From CAYMKL01 sp964390805 (GTDB lineage: Bacteria; Chloroflexota; Anaerolineae; VGOG01), in NCBI GenBank assembly GCA_964390805.1, contig CAYMKL010000200.1, forward strand, positions 1 through 9,157: 9,157 nt of DNA, written 5' to 3'. Below the pieces are notes generated by a model. The model was not told the origin of the DNA and made no database searches. It saw only the letters and a program-made list of their open reading frames with translations. A program made the translations under genes and the position numbers. Positions 1 to 5,763 of this stretch are shown piece after piece (position 1 is the first letter of the stretch; the number at the start of each line of letters is the position of its first letter).

Positions 1-177
1 CTACGAGGGGGAGGGTTGGGGTGGGGGTGGAGCTTCGCAGGTCAGAATGAGCCGAATTCACATAGAATCTTGCCCATTTGTGGAAACCCACCCTCCCCCT
101 GCCCCTCCCTGAGAGGGCGGGGGGAATGTTTACCGGGGCTTGCCTTCGATACGCACACCCTCCAACCCAAGCTCCCT
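1..177. repeat. G/C-run repeat region downstream of the binding-protein gene
   Basis: No gene is visible here. Bases 7-27 are four G-runs of three or more separated by one or two bases, the pattern of an intramolecular G-quadruplex. Bases 88-110 are the C-rich counterpart, giving G-runs on the minus strand. The two blocks are partly complementary. Bases 102-122 form a hairpin (CCCCtCCCT, loop GAG, AGGGcGGGG) with one mismatch. No T-tract follows on either strand, so it is not a standard intrinsic terminator, although it lies about 55 bases past the stop of the minus-strand gene. Similar C-run/G-run blocks are common dispersed repeats in Chloroflexota genomes (general recollection, not checked). 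The left block is probably cut by the window edge. Confidence 0.45.
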
Positions 178-2064
178 CTATTGGGTCACGTCCCATTCCC
201 AGGCGTTGAAGTAAGGGATCCAGGGGCCGTATTTGAAGTCCTTCATCCGGTTATGGATGGCGTTGATGTCCAGGCTGTCCCACATGGGCAGGAACAGCAC
301 GTTGTCGTATATGAACTGCTGGATCTCGTCGTAGATCGCCTTGCGGGCCACCGGGTCGGTCTCGGTCGCCTGAGCGCTCATCAGCTCATCCAGCTCCGGG
401 AAGCAGTAGCCAAACCAGTTGGAGCCATCCTGATACTCCTCCGTGGGGATCTCATCGCAGATGAAGTAGAAGGCGACGTCGGGGTCGGGGAAGGCCCCAT
501 CTTCCCAGCCGCAGATGTCGTATTCGCCGATGGCGACAGGGCCACCGTCGGCGTAGGCCTCGAAGAAGATATCGTAGGAAGCATTCTGGATGACCATCTC
601 GATCCCCACATCGGCCAGCATCTGCTGTACCACCAGTTGGACGTCCTCGCGAAGCTGATTGCCAGCGGTGGTCACGTGCCGCAGGGAGAGCTTCACGCCG
701 TCCTTGTCGCGAACCCCATCCCCGTCGGTATCTACCCAACCGGCCTCATCCAAGAGCATCTTGGCGTTCTCAGGGTCGAAAGGATAGGGCTGGATGGCAG
801 TGTTCTCGTAGTAGCTGCTGTCCCAGAAGGTCCGCGCTGGCGTCGTCGCGCCCAGCAGCAGGGTGTCAATGATCTCCTGGCGATCAATGGCCTCGGCGAT
901 GGCCCGGCGCACTTTCACGTCCTGCAGGGCGGGGTGACCCAGGCCCTCACGTAGGTTGAGCCAGTAGATCTCGAACCAACCGGCAGCCACGTTCACCAGG
1001 TGCATGTGATCTATGCCCTCAACCTGGGGGATGTTGGGGAAGAGCAAGTACACACCCACGTCAATCTCTCCGGTCTCCAGGGCGGCGAGCATGGCCTCTC
1101 GGCTCTCTACAATCCTGATGAAGATGCGGTCTAGCTTGGGCTCTCCCCGCCAGTAGTCGGTGTTCTTCTCGAAGGTGATGTGGTCACCCGACATCCACTC
1201 CACGAACTTGAAGGGGCCGAAGCCGATGGGTGCGCGGTTGTAGTCAGCTCCATCCAGCGTGCCATTCTCTTCCAGGACCGGCTCCAGAACGTGCTTGGGC
1301 AGAACGTAGCCATTAAGCATTGGGCCAAACAGGACCCACCAACCAGCGTACGGCTCTGTATACTGGAAGACGACGGTGTAGTCATCGGGAGTGTCAACGC
1401 TCTCGATCATGTCGAAGCCGTAGCGGGTGTCTGGCGTGTTGCGGTCGTCCATGAACATCTCCCAGGTGAACTTGACGTCGGCCGAGGTCACTTCCACGCC
1501 GTCATGCCACTTCACTCCCTCCCGGAGCTTGACCGTGATCGTCTTGCCATCCTCCGAGAGGCCTCCGTTTTCCTTGGAGGGTATTTCCAGGGCCAGATCC
1601 GGCAGGAAGTCGTTGTTCTCATCCCAGGTCCACAGGCCACCGTGCACGAGTTCCATGGCCAGGTCCGCGAACCACATGCCGCTGTACATGGGGTTCAAGC
1701 TGTCTGGCTCCTCAAAGAAGGCAATGGTGATGGACTTGGCCTCGCGGGGCTTGCCCAACAGATCTGCCGCCTCCTCTGCCGAAGGGATGACCAGCTTCCA
1801 GCCTGGGTGAATGAGGCTGGGATTCTCGATGTAGGCAAAGGTGTCATCTTCTGCCTGCTTGGCGTTGGTGGCCGCCACAATGGCGTGATAGGCCGGCCCA
1901 CTGCCCAGATACTTCTCGGCCAGGGTCCACAAGTTGTCGCCCAGCTTCACGGTGTAGGTCGCCTCCTCCTGTTGCGGCGGGGCAGCGCTGACCACGCCGG
2001 TCACCAGCAGGTTGGCCACCATCGCTAGCGCCAGGGCAACGTAAGCTACTTTCTTAGTATGCAT
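178..2064 (-). CDS. LysM-containing peptide ABC transporter substrate-binding protein (SBP family 5)
   Basis: This 628-residue secreted protein is the ligand-capturing part of a DppA/OppA-type peptide or nickel importer. Residues 1-28 are a signal peptide (KK, then a hydrophobic stretch, then VVSAA). There is no lipobox cysteine, so it looks like a signal peptidase I substrate and not a lipoprotein. Residues 37-94 are a LysM domain (YTVKLGDNLWTLAEKYLG at the start, HPGWKLVIP at the end), expected to bind peptidoglycan or another GlcNAc polymer. Residues from about 110 to the end are the family 5 binding fold; EEPDSLNP near its start and ADVKFTWE near residue 200 are typical signatures. A DTDGDG segment near residue 445 resembles a calcium loop but is common in this family. 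The ATG has a very strong ribosome binding site (AAGGAGG, 4 bases away). Permease genes would be expected downstream, outside the window. The actual ligand cannot be read from the sequence. Confidence 0.93.
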   Translation of the reverse strand: MHTKKVAYVALALAMVANLLVTGVVSAAPPQQEEATYTVKLGDNLWTLAEKYLGSGPAYHAIVAATNAKQAEDDTFAYIENPSLIHPGWKLVIPSAEEAADLLGKPREAKSITIAFFEEPDSLNPMYSGMWFADLAMELVHGGLWTWDENNDFLPDLALEIPSKENGGLSEDGKTITVKLREGVKWHDGVEVTSADVKFTWEMFMDDRNTPDTRYGFDMIESVDTPDDYTVVFQYTEPYAGWWVLFGPMLNGYVLPKHVLEPVLEENGTLDGADYNRAPIGFGPFKFVEWMSGDHITFEKNTDYWRGEPKLDRIFIRIVESREAMLAALETGEIDVGVYLLFPNIPQVEGIDHMHLVNVAAGWFEIYWLNLREGLGHPALQDVKVRRAIAEAIDRQEIIDTLLLGATTPARTFWDSSYYENTAIQPYPFDPENAKMLLDEAGWVDTDGDGVRDKDGVKLSLRHVTTAGNQLREDVQLVVQQMLADVGIEMVIQNASYDIFFEAYADGGPVAIGEYDICGWEDGAFPDPDVAFYFICDEIPTEEYQDGSNWFGYCFPELDELMSAQATETDPVARKAIYDEIQQFIYDNVLFLPMWDSLDINAIHNRMKDFKYGPWIPYFNAWEWDVTQ

Positions 2065-2098
2065 TTCTCCTCCTTAATATAGTTGTATTCAACTTTCG

Positions 2099-2219
2099 TT
2101 TCCGCTAACTTGCCAAAGCACTACATGTGGTAGCCAGGCTGATGTTGAAAGCACTATATGTCGTGGGCTTCATAGCGAAAAGCTGTCCAAAACGGCTCAA
2201 AAGCCCAACTTAGCGGAAA
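2099..2219. repeat. Inverted-repeat-bounded interval with an internal direct repeat, upstream of the binding-protein gene
   Basis: The ends are perfect 10-base inverted repeats (TTTCCGCTAA at 2099-2108, TTAGCGGAAA at 2210-2219), and the similarity continues a few bases inward with mismatches. Inside, AAAGCACTAyATGTsGTrG occurs twice in direct orientation at 2115-2133 and 2148-2166, with 16 of 19 bases identical and starts 33 bases apart (about three helical turns). This could be a pair of regulator sites for the binding-protein gene, a small mobile repeat, or RNA structure in its leader. No convincing promoter was found between this interval and the ATG at 2064. Confidence 0.4.
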
Positions 2220-2283
2220 GTAGAGTTCAAGGCGTTTCCAAAATTTAACTAACCTAGCATACGGCCTTATTATCTTGGTTCGT

Positions 2284-2293
2284 TACCTCCTTT
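2284..2293 (-). promoter_or_regulatory. Orphan strong Shine-Dalgarno-like sequence
   Basis: The minus strand reads AAAGGAGGTA here, as good a ribosome binding site as any in the window. It is followed by ACGAACCAAGATAATAAGG, with no ATG, GTG or TTG at a usable distance and no open frame. It may be the remnant of a lost gene start or chance. Confidence 0.3.
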
Positions 2294-2351
2294 CAGAATC
2301 ACTATGATCAGTAGATCCAATTTTGAGTGCACTGAAAAAAGGCTGCTCTGA

Positions 2352-2403
2352 GGCCCGTCCTCGGGCCGATTCCCGCACCCGGGGACGGGTGTGGGAGCTT
2401 TTT
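2352..2403 (+). terminator. GC-rich double hairpin with a plus-strand T-tract
   Basis: Two adjacent hairpins are visible: GGCCCG-tcct-CGGGCC (2352-2367) and TCCCGCACCC-ggggac-GGGTGTGGGA (2371-2396, one G-T pair). The second is followed on the plus strand by GC and five T residues (2399-2403), which is the form of an intrinsic terminator. No plus-strand gene ends here, so what it would terminate is unknown. On the minus strand a T6 tract (A6 at 2335-2340) follows after 11 bases, which is less standard. The two hairpins can also refold into one long stem, because CCCGTCC and GGACGGG pair across them. Confidence 0.45.
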
Positions 2404-2424
2404 CCAGTAGAGTCAATTTTGCTC

Positions 2425-2472
2425 GGCCTGGATCGCCAGATCCAGGCCAAAAGCGGGAGGCAACCGCGGTTG
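2425..2472. repeat. Perfect 10-bp hairpin and adjacent 12-base palindrome
   Basis: GGCCTGGATC, loop GCCA, GATCCAGGCC (2425-2448) is a perfect 10-bp stem. CAACCGCGGTTG (2461-2472) is a perfect palindrome twelve bases further on. Neither is followed by a T-tract. They belong to the structured stretch between the M20 operon terminator and the binding-protein gene, and would lie in that gene's leader if transcription starts upstream. Confidence 0.5.
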
Positions 2473-2590
2473 CACGCAATCCCTTTGGAGCGATTTTGGA
2501 TCCACTGATGATCGCCCTTCTCCACTTTGGGCATTAGTAGGTTAGCGCATCCACCCTTCAAGCAGAGACGAGCAAACACGACTACCTCTC

Positions 2591-2673
2591 CTGGTTGGAG
2601 TCCTCCAAGAGCACCTCAGCCTGTTCTCTCACTAATAGATATCGAAAACTCAACAAGAAGGTTCATTAGTGAG
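2591..2673. repeat. Hairpin and 9-bp inverted repeat in the structured gap
   Basis: TTGGAG-tc-CTCCAA (2595-2608) is a small perfect palindrome. On the minus strand the bases around it form a competing 7-bp stem (CTCTTGG with CCAGGAG, one G-U pair). CTCACTAAT (2628-2636) and ATTAGTGAG (2665-2673) are perfect 9-base inverted repeats with a 28-base interval. They could be the closing stem of an RNA domain or an operator pair. Confidence 0.4.
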
Positions 2674-2696
2674 CCAATTGTTATGCCCCAAACAGC

Positions 2697-2735
2697 AAAA
2701 GCCGACCTCCCCCTGATCTAGGGGAAAAAACCGGC
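2697..2735 (-). terminator. Intrinsic terminator of the M20 operon and/or the short transcript from 2835
   Basis: On the minus strand AGCCG and CGGCT form an outer stem around a CCCCT-agatc-AGGGG hairpin. The intervening U-run and GAGG can add G-U and A-U pairs. The stem is followed by TTTTGCTGTTT. It lies about 175 bases past the M20 stop and is the only good terminator for that operon. It also ends the unit that begins at the promoter at 2842-2870. Confidence 0.7.
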
Positions 2736-2792
2736 TCTCAACGTCAAGCGTTCACCTCCTGCACTAGATAAGATCACTATGAAAACAGCCAT
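2718..2792 (-). CDS. Possible 24-residue leader peptide or sRNA-internal ORF
   Basis: An ATG at 2790-2792 opens 24 codons (MAVFIVILSSAGGERLTLRA, then GFFP), ending in TAG inside the terminator hairpin. The ATG itself has only a weak ribosome binding site. Within the ORF lies a perfect 9-base Shine-Dalgarno sequence, AGGAGGTGA (2752-2760). Seven bases past its AGGAGG core, a TTG begins an in-frame 9-codon version (MTLRAGFFP). There is no run of one amino acid that would point to classical attenuation. It is placed like a leader peptide in the small promoter-to-terminator unit, but it may be untranslated. Confidence 0.25.
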   Translation of the reverse strand: MAVFIVILSSAGGERLTLRAGFFP

Positions 2793-2841
2793 GGCCAAGT
2801 GTTGCTCAATGCCTATTTCAGTGATGATGCAATCATGAACG

Positions 2842-2870
2842 ATTCTATCATAAATGAATTCAAACGTCAA
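2842..2870 (-). promoter_or_regulatory. Sigma-70-type promoter in the M20/binding-protein gap
   Basis: On the minus strand TTGACG (2865-2870) and TAGAAT (2842-2847) each match the consensus at five of six bases and are separated by exactly 17 bases. Transcription should start near 2835, just past the M20 stop. The terminator at 2735-2697 lies about 100-140 bases downstream, so the product is either a small RNA of about 140 nt or, with readthrough, a long leader for the binding-protein gene. Confidence 0.6.
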
Positions 2871-2908
2871 GTCTCGTATGACCTAAACGCATAGCTGGTG
2901 GTCAAAGC

Positions 2909-4069
2909 TTATCCCTCACCCACTAGATAGCGGCGGGTCGCCTCGGCCAGGATGGCTGCGCCGATGGAGAGGGCACGCTCGTCAATGTCGAAGGTGGGGC
3001 TGTGGGCCTCCCTCTGTTTGCCTTCCAACTTCGCGCCCAGGCCGAACATCGCCCCCGGCGCCAGGTTGGCCAGCAACCCAAAGTCCTCTGCCCCCATTCC
3101 TGGCTCAGGCGGATGCAGACAATCCCCTCCCAGCAAATCAATGGCCACTCGTCGGATGAGGGAAGCAACCTGGGGATCATTCAGGGCAACCGGGTAGCCC
3201 TCCTCAATCCTGAGCTCGAAATCGCCGCCCAGCGCCCTGGCCACGCCCATAGCCCTTTCCAGCTCACCAAAGAGTTCGCGCCGCACCTTTTCGTCCACGT
3301 TGCGGATCGTGCCGGAGATTTCCACTCTGTCCGGGATGACGTTGTCAGCCTGGCCGCCATGGACGCTGCCGATGGAGATGACGGCCGGTTGCACCGGGTC
3401 AATGCGGCGCGAGACGATGCCGTGGATAGCGTTGATGACCTGGCCCAAAATGAAGATGGTGTCAATGCCGCGGTGCGGGTAGGCCCCATGACATCCTTCG
3501 CCCAGAAGAGTAGCATAGAAGGTATCAACACCCGCCGAGATATGAGGGTCGTCAATGTCAATGGTCTCTACCGGCATGTCCGAATCTACGTGGAGGCTCA
3601 GAATAGCATCAACTCCCTCCATGGCTCCATCTTCGATCATGCGTTCCGCTCCGCTCTTGCCTTCCTCGTCGTTCGTCTCCTCGGATGGCTGGAAGAGGAA
3701 ACGTACCTGTCCGGGCAGCTCTGCGTCGCGCAGGAGCATGGCGACGCCGAGGAGAATAGCAGTGTGGGCATCGTGGCCGCAGGCGTGCATCACGCCCGGC
3801 ACCTGGGATGCATAGGGCACGTCGTTGGCCTCCTGGATGGGCAGGGCATCCATGTCGGCTCGAAGGGCCACCACCGGCTTGCCTTCTCCCAGATAGCCGA
3901 CGACCCCCGTCTTGCCCACCTGCATTTTCACTTTCACACCCAGTGAGCTCAGGGTTTCGGCCACGAATTGAGCGGTCCTGAACTCCTGGAAGCCCAGCTC
4001 GGGGTGCTTATGGATTTCCCTGCGCCAATTGACCAGTTGTTGTTCGATCTCACGAGCACGTTTTAGCAT
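2909..4069 (-). CDS. M20 family metallo-amidohydrolase (N-acyl-amino-acid hydrolase / hippurate hydrolase type)
   Basis: This 386-residue cytoplasmic enzyme removes an acyl group from an amino acid or similar amide, using a metal pair. Visible family motifs are ALRADMDALP (68-77), MHACGHDAH with the metal ligands C97 and H99, FQPSEE with the catalytic/ligand glutamates at 130-131, H160, a dimerization-domain segment HGAYPHRG, MGAEDF, and HSPTFDID near the C-terminus. Length and motif order are those of a complete enzyme. I chose the ATG at 4067-4069 because AGGAG lies six bases upstream (4076-4080). A GTG at 4097-4099 overlaps the preceding stop codon by one base and would add ten residues, but it lacks a comparable site and the family usually starts near MLKRAREI. 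It is the last gene of the operon, 29 bases after the deacylase. The exact acyl and amino-acid preference cannot be read. Confidence 0.93.
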   Translation of the reverse strand: MLKRAREIEQQLVNWRREIHKHPELGFQEFRTAQFVAETLSSLGVKVKMQVGKTGVVGYLGEGKPVVALRADMDALPIQEANDVPYASQVPGVMHACGHDAHTAILLGVAMLLRDAELPGQVRFLFQPSEETNDEEGKSGAERMIEDGAMEGVDAILSLHVDSDMPVETIDIDDPHISAGVDTFYATLLGEGCHGAYPHRGIDTIFILGQVINAIHGIVSRRIDPVQPAVISIGSVHGGQADNVIPDRVEISGTIRNVDEKVRRELFGELERAMGVARALGGDFELRIEEGYPVALNDPQVASLIRRVAIDLLGGDCLHPPEPGMGAEDFGLLANLAPGAMFGLGAKLEGKQREAHSPTFDIDERALSIGAAILAEATRRYLVGEG

Positions 4070-4075
4070 TTTAGT

Positions 4076-4080
4076 CTCCT
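4076..4080 (-). promoter_or_regulatory. Ribosome binding site that fixes the M20 start
   Basis: AGGAG followed by ACTAAA and ATG on the minus strand. This favours the ATG at 4069 over the GTG at 4099. Confidence 0.75.
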
Positions 4081-4098
4081 GTCTGTTGATGTAGACCA

Positions 4099-5739
4099 CT
4101 AGAGAGTGAATTCCTGATTATCCGTCCGTCGTCTCAAAACCTTGCCCGGCAAGGCGCCGGTGTGCTTTTCACCTTTTACGACCAGGATGCCATCCAAAAA
4201 GACGTAGTCAATCCCCTCCGGATATTGGTGCGGGTAGAGATTCGTCGCCCGGTCGTGGATGCGATCCAGGTCAAAGACGACGATGTCGGCCCATGCTCCG
4301 GGCCGCAGCACTCCGCGATCCATCAGCCCGAACCGTTGCGCGGGAAAAGACGTCATCTTGCGAATAGCCTCCTGGAGGGTCAGCACCGGCTCGTCTCGCA
4401 CGTAACGCTCCAGCACGCCCGGAAACTCACCATAGCTACAAGGAGCATAGGGCGGCGGATCGTTCAGGAAGCCGTAGGGAGCCAATACCTCACCGTCGGA
4501 ACAGATCATCACTGCCGGGTGCTGGAGCAGGATGCGGATGTTGGCCTCGTCAATGTAGTCGAAGATGGCCTCCGGGTCGTGGCCATTTTCCACGATCAGG
4601 TCGAAGTAGGTATCGAAAGGATCTCGGCCTCGCTCGCGGGCGATGGTCTCGATGGTCTTGCCGACGACGTCGGGACTCCTGGGGGCGTGCAAGACAGTGA
4701 TGCGGTGCCACTGGCCGTGCTTCAGAAGCCCGACAGGGCCGAAGGCGGGCCGCCGATCGAGGACGATCTCCTCTCGGATCTGGCGGCGGGTGTCGGGGTC
4801 ACGGAGCAGGGCGGCGATTTCGGGGACTGGTCGCTCCTGGATGTCCTGGGGCAAGCCGCCGGTCAGCGGAGGGCCCAGGTCGGTATGCACATCGTTGTCC
4901 ACCGTCACGTCCTGGCCTCGCGCCCGCGCTTCCTCAACCAGTCGCAGGTTAGCGGTGGCATCACAGGGTGCGCCGTACTTGGGAGCGTTGTGGGAGATCT
5001 GCACGGGCACGCCGGCCTCGCGCCCGATGTGGATGGCCTCAGCGACCGCTTCCAGGATGGTTTCCCGCTCACCCCGGACGTGGGAGGCGTACAGTCCATG
5101 GTAGCGGGAGACAACCTTACACAGGGCGATGATCTCGTCGGTGCTGGCAAAACAGCCCGGAGGATAGACCAGGCCGGTGGACAGCCCGAAGGCTCCGGCC
5201 TCCATCGCTTCTGCCAGCAACCCCTTCATCCTGGAGAGTTCGGTCGTCGTGGGCCCACGCGGTTCAAGGCCCATGACGGCCATGCGCAGCGCCGCATGAC
5301 CCGCCAGTGAGCCCACGTTGATGGCCAGGCCGCCGCTCTGCATGGCTTGCAGATACTGGTCAAAGGTTCGCCACTCCCAGGTGACTTCTGGTTGATCCGA
5401 GATGCGTCCCCAGTAGTGACGCATCTCGGCCAGGTGATCCTCATCCACCGGGGCAGGGGACATGCCACAGTTTCCAACGATGTGGGTCGTGGCACCCTGG
5501 CGGACGGCGCTCTCCGCGCGGCGATTTACGAGGATGGAAAGGTCAGAGTGAGTGTGGACATCAATGAACCCCGGCGCGACAAAGCGGCCGTCCACATCAA
5601 CAACCTCTTGTCCCTGGAGCGTGTCCGCCGGGGCAATCTGTGCGATCCGCCTGCTCTGAATGCCCACATCGCCCCAGAACCAGGGATTGCCGCATCCGTC
5701 CAGGATTCTGCCATTAGCCAGCACGAGGTCAAATCTCAA
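4099..5739 (-). CDS. N-acyl-D-amino-acid deacylase-like amidohydrolase
   Basis: This 546-residue enzyme belongs to the amidohydrolase superfamily, D-aminoacylase branch, which hydrolyses N-acyl-D-amino acids. It has the usual order: a small beta domain (FDLVLANGRILDG), PGFIDVHTHSD with H62 and H64, GNCGMSPAP with C91, STGLVYPPG (187-195), ASHVRGE with H220, ISHNAPKYG with H250, and CSDG with D415 as the likely catalytic aspartate. The C-terminus returns to the beta domain (GAWADIVVFD). The segment around 277-297 (DVTVDNDVHTDLGPPLTGG) differs from the Tyr-Pro-Tyr-Thr stretch of well-known D-aminoacylases, so the substrate may be unusual. The start is a TTG, supported by GGAGG eight bases upstream; the next in-frame ATG would delete the metal site. 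The gene follows the MscS gene by 24 bases. D-hydantoinase-like or dipeptidase activity is a less likely alternative. Confidence 0.88.
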   Translation of the reverse strand: MRFDLVLANGRILDGCGNPWFWGDVGIQSRRIAQIAPADTLQGQEVVDVDGRFVAPGFIDVHTHSDLSILVNRRAESAVRQGATTHIVGNCGMSPAPVDEDHLAEMRHYWGRISDQPEVTWEWRTFDQYLQAMQSGGLAINVGSLAGHAALRMAVMGLEPRGPTTTELSRMKGLLAEAMEAGAFGLSTGLVYPPGCFASTDEIIALCKVVSRYHGLYASHVRGERETILEAVAEAIHIGREAGVPVQISHNAPKYGAPCDATANLRLVEEARARGQDVTVDNDVHTDLGPPLTGGLPQDIQERPVPEIAALLRDPDTRRQIREEIVLDRRPAFGPVGLLKHGQWHRITVLHAPRSPDVVGKTIETIARERGRDPFDTYFDLIVENGHDPEAIFDYIDEANIRILLQHPAVMICSDGEVLAPYGFLNDPPPYAPCSYGEFPGVLERYVRDEPVLTLQEAIRKMTSFPAQRFGLMDRGVLRPGAWADIVVFDLDRIHDRATNLYPHQYPEGIDYVFLDGILVVKGEKHTGALPGKVLRRRTDNQEFTL

Positions 5740-5747
5740 GTGTCCAA

Positions 5748-5752
5748 CCTCC
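5748..5752 (-). promoter_or_regulatory. Ribosome binding site supporting a TTG start
   Basis: GGAGG on the minus strand, eight bases before the TTG at 5737-5739. It lies in the 24-base gap after the MscS stop. Confidence 0.65.
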
Positions 5753-5763
5753 AGTCTCGAAGG

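Noticed and set aside
715..732. EF-hand-like DTDGDG calcium loop in the binding protein
   Set aside because: This segment is common in family 5 binding proteins of this type and is not evidence of a separate calcium-binding domain.
16..954. Long plus-strand open frame opposite the binding-protein gene
   Set aside because: It is antisense to a clearly homologous gene, has no family resemblance, and arises from the codon pattern of that gene. The same holds for 1180-2028 on the plus strand.
2463..2476. Definite T-box assignment for the ACCGCGG-containing word
   Set aside because: The invariant UGGN that pairs with the tRNA 3' end is changed to TGCA, and no complete stem I could be traced by eye. 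It is kept only as a hypothesis in the findings.
2283..2579. Minus-strand open frame of 98 codons in the structured gap
   Set aside because: Its translation has no resemblance to any family I know, it runs through strong hairpins, and it has no ribosome binding site of note.
4070..4099. GTG start giving a ten-residue longer M20 protein with a one-base overlap to the preceding stop
   Set aside because: The overlap is attractive, but the ATG at 4069 has AGGAG at ideal spacing and gives the usual family N-terminus.
4162..5310. 382-codon plus-strand open frame opposite the deacylase
   Set aside because: It mirrors the D-aminoacylase-like gene, whose motifs are unmistakable. The frame has no recognisable domain. 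The 3002-3946 plus-strand frame opposite the M20 gene is rejected for the same reason.
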